52,792 nucleotides of DNA from a virus: IMG/VR virus record IMGVR_UViG_3300011116_000895, positions 1 through 52,792 of that record; one strand, 5' to 3'. The translations under genes were made by a program, and so were the position numbers. Below, piece by piece: positions 26,878-33,095 of the stretch; the first letter of the stretch is position 1, and each line of letters begins with the position of its first letter. The notes below the pieces were generated by a model. It did no database searches, was not told where the DNA came from, and saw only the letters and a list, made by a program, of their open reading frames with translations.

Positions 26878-27796
26878 TGAGTATCTCTTTCTTGTAGTGT
26901 AGTAGGGCTAGGTCTTTGGATTTTGCTTCAATCATTACATCGTATTCGGTATCGTTGCACAATACTGGAATACTTTCTTTTAGATAGTCGGAGTGGGCTT
27001 GTGGTCGTGAGTTGGCTTTGGACTCTGAATAGTGTATCTTTGGAATTTCTGAAAATCCTACCCAAGTAGAGAACGCTAATTGGGCAGCAGTTTCTAGAGT
27101 ATTGCCGCCTTGGCAAAACTTGTGATGATGAATGTCTAGTACTAGTTTCACACCGCAATCCTGATGAACAAGATCGTACAACTCCTGTATGCTCCACATA
27201 GAGGCTTTATCGTCGTTTTCTAGAGTGAGTCGTCTCTGCAAGAGTGGTGTCAACTGTCGGTATACTTGGACAAATCGTTTTGCTGTAGCCGCCTTATCTT
27301 CGTATACTCCGCCCACATGAATGTTGATGGCAAACTCTTCGCCGTAACCTAACAGATCAGCAATCAGCGAATGCATACGCAGACTGGTAATACTCTTCTC
27401 TACAATGCTCGGATTAGGAGAGGCTAGGCAGGTATACGGTCCAGGATGACAAGATAGGCGCATACCATTAGCCTGTGCAAACGCTCCTGCTTCAGCAAAA
27501 TTTTGAATAATTTTTGTGCGATGATTTGAGTCTAAATCATCTAGAGTATAGGCAAGATCGGCATGATCCATAAACGAAAATATATCACTGCCAATACGAA
27601 AAAATTTAATATTGTTTTTGGCATTCCACTTAAGAATAGGCAGAAGGTCAGCACTATTCCTAACAGCAAGTTCACCTGCTCGTTGCAGGGTAAAGTTCTT
27701 CATACGAATAGTTCTACTGGTTTGTATACGCTCAGATAATTTTCTGCCTGTTTGTAGTGACAGGTTCTGGCAAGCATATCCTAAATGTCTGATCAT
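26867..27796 (-). CDS. uvdE: UV damage endonuclease (UVDE/UvsE)
   Basis: 309 residues, the normal UvsE length. MIRHLGYACQNLSL at the N-terminus, then FFRIGSDIFSFMDH, RLSCHPGPYTCLASPN, INIHVGGVYEDK, LTLENDDK, LVLDIHHHKFC and IHYSESK, follow the TIM-barrel metal-binding motifs of UVDE in order. The enzyme nicks DNA 5' to UV photoproducts independently of photolyase or excision repair. Its ATG lies six bases after a TATAAT box, so the mRNA is probably leaderless. Confidence 0.93.
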   Translation of the reverse strand: MIRHLGYACQNLSLQTGRKLSERIQTSRTIRMKNFTLQRAGELAVRNSADLLPILKWNAKNNIKFFRIGSDIFSFMDHADLAYTLDDLDSNHRTKIIQNFAEAGAFAQANGMRLSCHPGPYTCLASPNPSIVEKSITSLRMHSLIADLLGYGEEFAINIHVGGVYEDKAATAKRFVQVYRQLTPLLQRRLTLENDDKASMWSIQELYDLVHQDCGVKLVLDIHHHKFCQGGNTLETAAQLAFSTWVGFSEIPKIHYSESKANSRPQAHSDYLKESIPVLCNDTEYDVMIEAKSKDLALLHYKKEILNER

Positions 27797-27802
27797 GATT
27801 TA

Positions 27803-27830
27803 ATTATACCACCGATTTGGGGTTTGTCAA
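27803..27830 (-). promoter_or_regulatory. Sigma70-type promoter of uvdE
   Basis: Minus strand: TTGACA (27830-27825), 16-bp spacer ending ATCGGTGG, and TATAAT (27808-27803). Both hexamers are consensus. Transcription would begin at or next to the uvdE ATG. The promoter is inside the last codons of the phosphoesterase gene. Confidence 0.85.
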
Positions 27831-28379
27831 GTTCCGAATTTCATCAATGCTAATTGGTTTATATCCAATACGCTCAACACATACAGAGAAGTAACGAGGA
27901 TCCTCAGATCGCATACCATTTATCATCTGTATAGGATTAGGTGGCAATGTTACGTACTTTTGGTGAAGGTGAGCATGAATATTCAACCAATTTTTATTCT
28001 TTTTTTCTCTCCATAGGGAATCAAGGTGAATAGGAATGTGTGATAATATTTCACCATCTAATTTATGAGAAGAACGAATGTCCTTGAAGTATTTCATATA
28101 CTCGGAAACACTCAGATTATCGTGGTTTCCTTGAATCAGAATCTTCTTGCCGTTGCACTTCTTTAAGATAGACAGGGACTCGCTTGTAACCGCAACATCA
28201 CCAAGCACATACACCTTGTCGTTAACGCCAACAACGCTGTTCCAACGCTCAAGCATGACAGCATCACCTTCTTTAGCGTTTTCGAATGGACGAACTTTTG
28301 TGCCGTCATTATTGAGAAACTTATACATCTTGTCGTGTCCAAAATGTGTGCAACCGATTAAGAATGTTGTTTTACTCAT
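27804..28379 (-). CDS. Calcineurin-like metallophosphoesterase
   Basis: 191 residues from the ATG at 28379, which overlaps the preceding stop as ATGA. Motifs in order: IGCTHFGHDK (usually D-x-H-F-GH), YVLGDV, ILIQGNHDN, ILSHIPIH and NIHAHLH. These are the metal-binding motifs of small phage phosphoesterases. The first motif has Cys where Asp is usual, so metal site 1 may be altered. It may act on nucleotides or nucleic-acid ends; the substrate is unknown. Confidence 0.82.
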   Translation of the reverse strand: MSKTTFLIGCTHFGHDKMYKFLNNDGTKVRPFENAKEGDAVMLERWNSVVGVNDKVYVLGDVAVTSESLSILKKCNGKKILIQGNHDNLSVSEYMKYFKDIRSSHKLDGEILSHIPIHLDSLWREKKNKNWLNIHAHLHQKYVTLPPNPIQMINGMRSEDPRYFSVCVERIGYKPISIDEIRNLTNPKSVV

Positions 28380-28789
28380 TTTGTTTCGTCTTTCTTGTAG
28401 CAATCCCAACCCATGCACTTGGCTACATTTTCAGCAGAAGTACCGTGTGGTAGAGAATTTTCAGAACAGTAGAATCGCCTTGCTTCGTCACGCTCATTGC
28501 GGAGTTTTGTAATCTGTTCAGACATTTCTGTCATGGCGGTTCTTCGCTCATATAGTTCATCGTGAAGTCTGTTCCAAATATCTTGATCATCTGTTTTAAT
28601 TGTGTCCTTACTCATCTGTTCATTACACGCATCACAAATGCATTTTTGGCAAGGCAAGTAAGCACATTGGCAACAGTTGTCACATTTTTTACACAAGGCA
28701 CAGATACCGTATGCATAACACCATTCATTTTTGCATTGACCATGAATCATTATCACAGTGTGGCATTTTTCAACATTTTTGTTACTCAT
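28376..28789 (-). CDS. Cys-rich zinc-binding N-terminus plus coiled coil, unknown
   Basis: 137 residues. Residues 19-58 have a dense run of cysteines (CKNEWCYAYGICALCKKC; CCQCAYLPCQKCICDAC) able to bind two or more zinc ions. Residues 70-105 form a charged coiled coil (LYERRTAMTEMSEQITKLRN). The C-terminus has another Cys pair (KCMGWDC). The leader immediately upstream contains a repeated stem-loop. No family recognised. Confidence 0.6.
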   Translation of the reverse strand: MSNKNVEKCHTVIMIHGQCKNEWCYAYGICALCKKCDNCCQCAYLPCQKCICDACNEQMSKDTIKTDDQDIWNRLHDELYERRTAMTEMSEQITKLRNERDEARRFYCSENSLPHGTSAENVAKCMGWDCYKKDETK

Positions 28790-28801
28790 TTGTTTTCTTT
28801 T

Positions 28802-28834
28802 CTCACGACACTTCTCACGACAAAGTGTCGTGAG
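28802..28834 (-). promoter_or_regulatory. Nested direct/inverted repeat in the leader of the Cys-rich gene
   Basis: CTCACGACAC (28802-28811) pairs perfectly with GTGTCGTGAG (28825-28834). A second copy, TCTCACGACA at 28813-28822, lies in the loop and could compete for the same arm. It sits between a stop codon and the next start, 13 bases before the ATG, so it may be an attenuator or translational switch. Confidence 0.5.
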
Positions 28835-28837
28835 CGA

Positions 28838-29116
28838 TTATTCGCCTTTATCTTTATTCTCTTCCATCCATTTATCTAGAGTATCTACTTCAGCGTCTGT
28901 AAGACCTAAGAATTCTTTGGTGTCTCCAGTCTTCCAATCATCCTGTTTGAACCCTTCCCACTTCGGAATGCCTGCACAGTTCCATTCATTGGTTTTAAAT
29001 TTATCATGAACCAATGAACGAAGAACTTGATTCACTCCACGCAGGACAGCATTCTCTGTACGAAGATTGTTTAATTCATTCATCTCATCAATTGCTTTTT
29101 CGCTCATGTGACTCAT
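28838..29116 (-). CDS. Small helical protein, unknown
   Basis: 92 residues from the ATG at 29116, with AAGGA eight bases upstream. A longer in-frame start lacks a ribosome site. The N-terminal half is a coiled coil (MNELNNLRTENAVLRGVNQV). The C-terminal half has WNCAGIPKWEGFKQDDWK and an acidic end (EVDTLDKWMEENKDKGE). Overlaps the preceding membrane-protein gene by 29 bases. No family. Confidence 0.55.
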   Translation of the reverse strand: MSHMSEKAIDEMNELNNLRTENAVLRGVNQVLRSLVHDKFKTNEWNCAGIPKWEGFKQDDWKTGDTKEFLGLTDAEVDTLDKWMEENKDKGE

Positions 29117-29273
29117 TTTTTTCCTTTTTAATATATTTTCGTTCTGCAATCAATGTACGAAACATATCATAGGTGGTAACAGTCAGTAGCACAAACATTA
29201 TTGGTAGCATTAACGAAACCCAAAAAATTATACAATATTTAAAAATATTCATAAATGTATCATTATTATCCAT
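29088..29273 (-). CDS. Small single-span membrane protein
   Basis: 61 residues from the ATG at 29273, with GAGGAGA nine bases upstream. One strong membrane helix (CIIFWVSLMLPIMFVLLTV, about residues 12-30) is followed by a basic cytoplasmic tail (AERKYIKKEKNESHERKSN), giving N-out/C-in by the positive-inside rule. Its ATG shares a base with the stop of the 30-residue gene above it (TAATG). Role unknown; candidates include superinfection exclusion or lysis accessory functions. Confidence 0.6.
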   Translation of the reverse strand: MDNNDTFMNIFKYCIIFWVSLMLPIMFVLLTVTTYDMFRTLIAERKYIKKEKNESHERKSN

Positions 29274-29365
29274 TATTTTAATCTCCTCATATCCCATATC
29301 ATATATCCAATGGCAATCAACTGACACATAATTACTCCGAGAAAAAATGCTATCCATGGGTTCAT
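29273..29365 (-). CDS. 30-residue membrane micro-protein
   Basis: AAGGAG lies seven bases before the ATG. The product is nearly all one hydrophobic helix (WIAFFLGVIMCQLIAIGYMI) with a basic C-terminus (DMRRLK). The stop TAA overlaps the next ATG, so the two membrane genes are translationally coupled. It follows a tRNA by only 17 bases. Confidence 0.6.
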   Translation of the reverse strand: MNPWIAFFLGVIMCQLIAIGYMIWDMRRLK

Positions 29366-29382
29366 ATTAGTATCTCCTTGAA

Positions 29383-29455
29383 TGATCCTACTGGAACTCG
29401 AATCCAGATAGCTGCCTTGAAAGGGCAGTGATTTAGCCAGTTAATCTATAGGACC
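29383..29455 (-). tRNA. tRNA-Glu (anticodon UUC)
   Basis: A full cloverleaf: acceptor GGTCCTA/TAGGATC, D-stem GATT/AATC, anticodon stem CTGCC/GGCAG around CTTTCAA (UUC at 34-36), and T-arm CTGGA TTCGAGT TCCAG, discriminator A. CCA is not encoded. It reads GAA. Confidence 0.9.
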
Positions 29456-29462
29456 TGAGTGT

Positions 29463-29975
29463 TTAACTCTTCTTTGTGGCACAGCACTTACGAGATCCCT
29501 TTGATGGTGATGGGAAATATCCCTCATCATCAGAATCGTCTCTATTCGTAATAGCAGCGTCTACTTCAACCGCAAGATCAGTCAGACGGCTATCCATCTC
29601 ATCAAACAGATTATGCTTTGATACTTCAAGAGACTCCATTTGCAGATGAATATTACGAACCTCTTCTACAATGCGGTGCTGAATTGATTCAAAATTTCTC
29701 TGAACAGTCTGATTGGTTTGTTGCTGAGAAGCATTAAACGTTCTCTGCAAATCACTAATCATGTCATCAGTATTGCGACCAAGGGTCTCAAATTTATTAT
29801 AGAAATTTTGTTGCATATAATTCATTGTCTCAAACACAACACCAGTCAACATAAGCATCGCACCAATCCCAAACAGGGTATAACTCAAACCAGACGGATA
29901 ACTTGCAGCCAATGTAAACACACCAAACACCACACTAGTAATACCAAACAAACTAAAAAAAACATTATTACGCAT
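29463..29975 (-). CDS. Membrane protein with two N-terminal spans and a coiled coil
   Basis: 170 residues, with AAAGG before the ATG. Two hydrophobic helices (about 5-25, VFFSLFGITSVVFGVFTLAA; about 31-50, YTLFGIGAMLMLTGVVF) form a hairpin. A long coiled coil follows (residues 60-145) and then a C-terminal basic Cys-containing tail (SRKCCATKKS). Topology suggests a cytoplasmic coiled coil anchored in the inner membrane. No family recognised. Confidence 0.6.
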   Translation of the reverse strand: MRNNVFFSLFGITSVVFGVFTLAASYPSGLSYTLFGIGAMLMLTGVVFETMNYMQQNFYNKFETLGRNTDDMISDLQRTFNASQQQTNQTVQRNFESIQHRIVEEVRNIHLQMESLEVSKHNLFDEMDSRLTDLAVEVDAAITNRDDSDDEGYFPSPSKGSRKCCATKKS

Positions 29976-30020
29976 AGTAACCTTTCTTGGGCATAGCCCG
30001 TTGTTAAATCAAACAGTAAT

Positions 30021-30212
30021 TTAAGATTCGAGACGTTTTACTTTTACTTTTTTAGGCACTAACGGCATTTTATTATTTTTGCCGTATAGAGAACTACAAA
30101 TAGCAAATATACCATTCACATGTTGAGGAGTCATCTGAACTCCTGAGTGTTGCAAATAGGAAACGATTTTAGACGTTAGTTCTTTACAGATTTTATTTTG
30201 TGTGTCGTTCAT
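30021..30212 (-). CDS. Small basic protein, unknown
   Basis: 63 residues (MNDTQNKICKELTSKIVSYL...). A helical domain with a Pro-x-x-(V/I)-N-G-(I)-F turn is followed by a basic tail (VPKKVKVKRLES). It follows tRNA-Ile directly on the same strand. No family assigned. Confidence 0.5.
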   Translation of the reverse strand: MNDTQNKICKELTSKIVSYLQHSGVQMTPQHVNGIFAICSSLYGKNNKMPLVPKKVKVKRLES

Positions 30213-30214
30213 AA

Positions 30215-30286
30215 TAGGATGCCAGGGAGTCGAACCCTGCGGTAGATCGTTATAAGCAATCCTGCGCCACCAGGCACGTACATCCC
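30215..30286 (-). tRNA. tRNA-Ile (anticodon UAU)
   Basis: Acceptor GGGATGT/GCATCCT with two G-U pairs, anticodon stem GATTG/CGATC around CTTATAA (UAU), T-arm CAGGG TTCGACT CCCTG, discriminator A. The D-arm is present but irregular. It reads AUA. Most bacteria read AUA with a modified CAU anticodon, so a UAU tRNA is a notable phage addition. Confidence 0.78.
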
Positions 30287-30294
30287 ATAAGAGA

Positions 30295-30322
30295 ATTATA
30301 CATCCTGATTTTCCGTTGTCAA
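30295..30322 (-). promoter_or_regulatory. Sigma70-type promoter of tRNA-Ile
   Basis: Minus strand TTGACA (30322-30317), 16-bp spacer, TATAAT (30300-30295). It lies inside the last codons of the 30296-30550 gene and ends nine bases before the tRNA 5' end. Confidence 0.85.
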
Positions 30323-30550
30323 GTTAATTTTAAGTTTTTTATTTGCCACATGACCATTCTGGTTCTTAATTAGGTAATTGGATTTTTGACGATCCTGATC
30401 ATTACCTAATCGATAGTTAATAACGTCAACTGCAAATATATTTCTGCTAGGATGCACCTTGTGTTCTAGTAACGCAATAATAGCCTTGGCAGTTTGTGCG
30501 GATTCTGATTCGTTATCCGACAAAGGAATATCAATGTGTAGACGGAACAT
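30296..30550 (-). CDS. Conserved-looking phage protein, unknown
   Basis: 84 residues beginning MFRLHIDIPLSDNESESAQT and containing YRLGNDQDRQKSNYL and NKKLKINLTT. The N-terminal beta strand, central helix (AKAIIALLEH) and the LG-x-D-x-D-R-Q-x-S-N-Y-L signature look like a small conserved fold. I have an impression of similar proteins in marine T4-like phages, but cannot name the family. Starts within the end of the preceding coiled-coil gene. Confidence 0.55.
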   Translation of the reverse strand: MFRLHIDIPLSDNESESAQTAKAIIALLEHKVHPSRNIFAVDVINYRLGNDQDRQKSNYLIKNQNGHVANKKLKINLTTENQDV

Positions 30551-30701
30551 TAGGGTTTCCTTGATTGGATTGCTGGAGAAAATCTTTTACTTGAGACTGC
30601 AATTCTTTTAATCTTTTATTTAATACAATATAATTTGTACTAATATTATTAATTTCTTGCATTACTGCTAGTAAAACTTGTCTGTCTCTTGGATCAGTCA
30701 T
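30531..30701 (-). CDS. 56-residue coiled-coil protein
   Basis: AAGGA lies seven bases before the ATG. Residues 8-45 are a continuous amphipathic helix (QVLLAVMQEINNISTNYIVL; KRLKELQSQVKDFLQQ), followed by a short polar tail. Its last 20 bases overlap the start of the next gene in another frame. No family. Confidence 0.55.
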   Translation of the reverse strand: MTDPRDRQVLLAVMQEINNISTNYIVLNKRLKELQSQVKDFLQQSNQGNPNVPSTH

Positions 30702-30712
30702 GAACAATTCCT

Positions 30713-30838
30713 TTATTTGGTATTGGGTTTTTTCTTAGGTTTCTTTTTTTTAAATATCATGTCCCAGTTTTTAGCAAACTTTGCTTTATCGACAGGACGA
30801 TAAACATCACCTTTGCCTGCATCATGTTTACTACTCAT
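30713..30838 (-). CDS. 41-residue small phage protein with GKGD-RPVD motif
   Basis: A short ORF whose product has AGKGDVYRPVDKAKFAKNWD followed by MIFKKKKPKKKP. The GKGD-x-x-RPVD...F-x-x-N-(W/Y)-D-x-IF-x-KK pattern is one I recognise as recurring in many tailed phages, always without known function. The Lys tail suggests nucleic-acid contact. It begins 3 bases after the preceding stop, so translation is probably coupled. Confidence 0.6.
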   Translation of the reverse strand: MSSKHDAGKGDVYRPVDKAKFAKNWDMIFKKKKPKKKPNTK

Positions 30839-30841
30839 AGG

Positions 30842-31135
30842 TTAATCCGACGAAGCAGTTCCCCATTCGTCGAGTTCTAATGACTTTGGAAAGCTTGCAT
30901 TATACTCGGCAATAGTTTCCTGAACATCAATATGATTAAGAACTTCATTTAACGTATTACGAATAGAAACTAATTCACTATAAGTGTATCCATCAATTGC
31001 TTCTTCTGTGTTCATGTTGTCGACTGATGCCAGCATTGCTCCAGAACAATGAGGATCTCGATATACTCTAATTATTGGCTTTCGCTCATGAGTAACCGCA
31101 GACACTCCGTCAACCGTAAAATGTTTATCTATCAT
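30842..31135 (-). CDS. Small hypothetical protein
   Basis: 97 residues from the ATG at 31135, chosen over an upstream start because CAGGA lies nine bases before it and it sits 4 bases after the preceding stop. It has a beta-rich N-terminus (HFTVDGVSAVTHERKPIIRV), a single Cys and a helical C-terminus (LVSIRNTLNEVLNHIDVQET). No family recognised. Confidence 0.5.
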   Translation of the reverse strand: MIDKHFTVDGVSAVTHERKPIIRVYRDPHCSGAMLASVDNMNTEEAIDGYTYSELVSIRNTLNEVLNHIDVQETIAEYNASFPKSLELDEWGTASSD

Positions 31136-31139
31136 GTCA

Positions 31140-31349
31140 TTAATCCTGTAAAAATTGTTTATTTTCTGAAATATCTTTACGAGCAGACTCAATTATACCA
31201 CGATCAGCATCAAACCAGCCAGCACGATATTCGTCCCAATACACTCCGACATTTCCACTATCGGGCATATCTCTTCCGCTTAATCTTGCTTGGTGACCTT
31301 GTTTGTAGGCGTGACCTGGAATGTAGTTTTCTGGCATTTTGTTTTTCAT
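31140..31349 (-). CDS. RMF/CrpP-like small protein
   Basis: 69 residues; AAGGAG lies nine bases before the ATG. AYKQGHQARLSGRDMPDSG, then VYWDEYRAGWFDADRG, resembles ribosome modulation factor and CrpP-type proteins (A-x-x-x-G-x-x-A-x-x-x-G...W-x-x-(W/Y)-x-x-GW-x-x-(G/A)). RMF dimerises ribosomes; a phage copy could alter host translation. The similarity is a short motif, so this is tentative. Confidence 0.5.
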   Translation of the reverse strand: MKNKMPENYIPGHAYKQGHQARLSGRDMPDSGNVGVYWDEYRAGWFDADRGIIESARKDISENKQFLQD

Positions 31350-31452
31350 TTTCTGTACTCCTTATATAACCATTCTCATACCCATATAGGTATAACTGTA
31401 TACCTTGTAATACGATAAGTAATGTTGCAAAAATTATAAATGTTATTTCCAT
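31258..31452 (-). CDS. Possible small membrane protein overlapping the RMF-like gene
   Basis: 64 codons. The first 30 residues are a good membrane helix (ITFIIFATLLIVLQGIQLYL). The remaining residues are basic and come from the other frame of the next gene, overlapping it by 92 bases. There is no Shine-Dalgarno. The hydrophobic segment lies wholly outside the neighbour, which favours a real but short product; the tail may be incidental. Confidence 0.35.
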   Translation of the reverse strand: MEITFIIFATLLIVLQGIQLYLYGYENGYIRSTENEKQNARKLHSRSRLQTRSPSKIKRKRYAR

Positions 31453-31457
31453 AGTGT

Positions 31458-31823
31458 TTATTTATTTTCTTTATTATAATGTAATTTTCTGTGACAATTT
31501 GAACACAACAATATACATTTATCCAACTCTTTTGTAATATTTATTTTACTTCTTAGACGCATTTTTGACCAATCAAATTCTTTTTTCGACGGATCTAAAT
31601 GATGAAATTCTAAAGCAGCATTGCATTCATTATAACCACATTCGGAACATTTTCCGCCTTTATAAACTAATGCATCCAATCTTTTTTGTTTCCATCTTTC
31701 GATACAATAAATATTAAAACATTCTCTACAATATGAATGTTCTTGATTCTTTTTTCTGTCTGGTCTTTTATAAAAACAAGAAGTATCCTTTAATTCATTA
31801 CAGATTTTACATTGCTTTTTCAT
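31458..31823 (-). CDS. HNH endonuclease
   Basis: 121 residues. An N-terminal zinc motif (CKICNELKDTSCFYKR; CREC) is followed by GGKCSECGYNECNAALEFHH, a D-P-S-K-K-E-F segment and CILLCSNCHRKLHY. This is the Cys-x-x-Cys/HH/N-CH-x-x-x-H core of free-standing HNH nucleases, usually selfish homing enzymes in T4-like phages. It lies beside a tRNA gene, a frequent insertion site. Confidence 0.85.
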   Translation of the reverse strand: MKKQCKICNELKDTSCFYKRPDRKKNQEHSYCRECFNIYCIERWKQKRLDALVYKGGKCSECGYNECNAALEFHHLDPSKKEFDWSKMRLRSKINITKELDKCILLCSNCHRKLHYNKENK

Positions 31824-31854
31824 ACTTAGATATATATATTCTAAGACATTTTAA

Positions 31855-31929
31855 CACACCCGATTGGATTCGAACCAATGACCTGCACTTTAGAAAAATG
31901 CTGCTACTATCCAACTGAGCTACGAGTGT
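31855..31929 (-). tRNA. tRNA-Arg (anticodon UCU)
   Basis: Acceptor ACACTCG/CGGGTGT, D-arm GCTC...TAGC, anticodon stem GCATT/AGTGC around TTTCTAA (UCU), T-arm ATTGG TTCGAAT CCAAT, discriminator G. Reads AGA. CCA is not encoded. Confidence 0.9.
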
Positions 31930-31942
31930 TAAGTCTTTTTAG

Positions 31943-32257
31943 TTACGGTGCTCCTACGAGATGCAGACCGCCTGGACCAACCACATTCTTTTGTGGTGGA
32001 CTTACAAGACCACTCTTGAATCCCATATACTGAGTTTCAATACTAGCTTCTGGTTTCAGTGTCATGTAGATAAAATCTGAAGGAATCTGAATACCATCCT
32101 TTGTGTTTGCAAACGGCATCCAGCCAACAAATGCGAGACGACCATCTGGAGTAGGAACAAGTGCCATAGCATCTTGAACCAGATAACCGCCATCATTCTT
32201 AGTTGCACGACACAAAACATCTTCACCAGTCTTTACACGAATAATCAAAGTTTCCAT
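31943..32257 (-). CDS. Sm/Lsm-like phage protein
   Basis: 104 residues from the ATG at 32257, two bases after the preceding stop. METLIIRVKTGEDVLCRAT, then GGYLVQDAMALVP and WMPFANTKDGIQIPSDFIYM, then YMGFKSGLVSPP, resemble the small SH3/Sm-like beta-barrel proteins common in marine T4-like phages, with G-E-D-V-(L/I) followed by a PWLPF-type turn. It may bind RNA, but no function is known. Match is from pattern memory. Confidence 0.55.
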   Translation of the reverse strand: METLIIRVKTGEDVLCRATKNDGGYLVQDAMALVPTPDGRLAFVGWMPFANTKDGIQIPSDFIYMTLKPEASIETQYMGFKSGLVSPPQKNVVGPGGLHLVGAP

Positions 32258-32258
32258 A

Positions 32259-32483
32259 TTAATCTTTCTTTTCTTCTTTGCATCCGCAAAGATTAAACAT
32301 TTTCTTCCACAAAGAACATCCTTGTGGCTTTTCCATTGTCCAACAATTACCAGGATTACTCTCACAGACTAATTCACAATTAGACATTGCAAGTTTAACC
32401 CCATCCAAAATTTGTGATTCAGTAAACACTAGATCCACATCACGACCACTAATGTTTGCTTTAGCGTAAAATAGTTGTTCCAT
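32259..32483 (-). CDS. Small Cys-containing protein, unknown
   Basis: 74 residues with a strong GGAGG eight bases before the ATG. Its N-terminal segment (YAKANISGRDVDLVFTESQI) is beta-like. Cysteines cluster in the second half (NCELVCESNPGNCW; CGCKEEKKD). It is the first gene of a two-gene unit with the Sm-like gene. No family. Confidence 0.55.
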   Translation of the reverse strand: MEQLFYAKANISGRDVDLVFTESQILDGVKLAMSNCELVCESNPGNCWTMEKPQGCSLWKKMFNLCGCKEEKKD

Positions 32484-32516
32484 ATTGAACCTCCACTTTA
32501 TTTATTCCGAAAAAGA

Positions 32517-32540
32517 GATGCATTGTTTTACCAATGCATC
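32517..32540 (-). terminator. Intrinsic terminator after the winged-helix gene
   Basis: A perfect 9-bp stem GATGCATTG/CAATGCATC with a 6-base loop is followed on the minus strand by TCTTTTTC. It separates the 32574 gene from the 32483 gene. Confidence 0.82.
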
Positions 32541-32573
32541 CCCATAATAAAAAGTAACCACTCAAAAGTATCT

Positions 32574-32858
32574 TTAGCGAATCGTGAAACGAGTTCCGTT
32601 CTTATGGAAACCCATCTTTCGCATGCCCTTGTACGTGTCCTTCATGGCGTATCGTGTCTTGCCAGTTGAACTGGTTTCACGAATAACTTGCCAGTTGCCA
32701 AAAGCTTCGACAACATCACGAATATCGCTGATTGTTGCACGAAGATTAGCCACACCAAAACGAGAACGAGCCTCAGGCGCAGTGAGTGTCTTACCTGTAG
32801 CAAGATACGAAATAACCTTTTGCATCTTGGTTGCAGGACGACGAGGAGAAGTAATCAT
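32574..32858 (-). CDS. Winged-helix DNA-binding protein
   Basis: 94 residues; AAAGG precedes the ATG. KMQKVISYLATGKTLTAPEA, then RFGVANLRATISDIR, is a helix-turn-helix of the type where a small phage regulator uses 'GK-x-LT-x-x-(E/Q)-(A)-x-x-(R)-F-(G)-(V/I)'. A wing follows (WQVIRETSSTGKTRYAMK). It has its own sigma70-type promoter and terminator, so it is a stand-alone unit. A transcription regulator is likely; its targets are unknown. Confidence 0.72.
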   Translation of the reverse strand: MITSPRRPATKMQKVISYLATGKTLTAPEARSRFGVANLRATISDIRDVVEAFGNWQVIRETSSTGKTRYAMKDTYKGMRKMGFHKNGTRFTIR

Positions 32859-32932
32859 ATAGTAACCTTTCTGTTAAAATTCGGACCATGTTTAATATGA
32901 ATTGTGTCCGTTTCAATTCATTACGATAAGTA

Positions 32933-32960
32933 ATTATACCACCTAAAATCAAGAAGTCAA
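32933..32960 (-). promoter_or_regulatory. Promoter of the winged-helix gene
   Basis: Minus strand TTGACT (32960-32955), 16-bp spacer ending TTAGGTGG, TATAAT (32938-32933). The GGTGGTATAAT end is shared with the uvdE promoter. It leaves a leader of about 70 bases. Confidence 0.78.
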
Positions 32961-32983
32961 GTAATCTTTAAAATATTTTTTAA

Positions 32984-33056
32984 TAAGACGAGTGGGAGTT
33001 GAACCCACACTACAGACATTTTAAGTGTCTTGACTCTGCCGTTGGTCTACCGTCTC
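32984..33056 (-). tRNA. tRNA-Leu (anticodon UAA) with short variable loop
   Basis: Acceptor GAGACGG/TCGTCTT, D-stem GACC/AGTC, anticodon stem AGACA/TGTCT around CTTAAAA (UAA), a 5-base variable loop GTAGT, T-arm GTGGG TTCAACT CCCAC, discriminator A73. UAA reads UUA (Leu), but bacterial leucine tRNAs normally have a long class II variable arm. The anticodon and A73 favour Leu. Confidence 0.8.
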
Positions 33057-33064
33057 GTAATACT

Positions 33065-33092
33065 AATATATCACGTATTCAGACCAAGTCAA
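33065..33092 (-). promoter_or_regulatory. Promoter of tRNA-Leu
   Basis: Minus strand TTGACT (33092-33087), 16-bp spacer, TATATT (33070-33065). It ends nine bases from the mature tRNA 5' end. Confidence 0.75.
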
Positions 33093-33095
33093 ATG

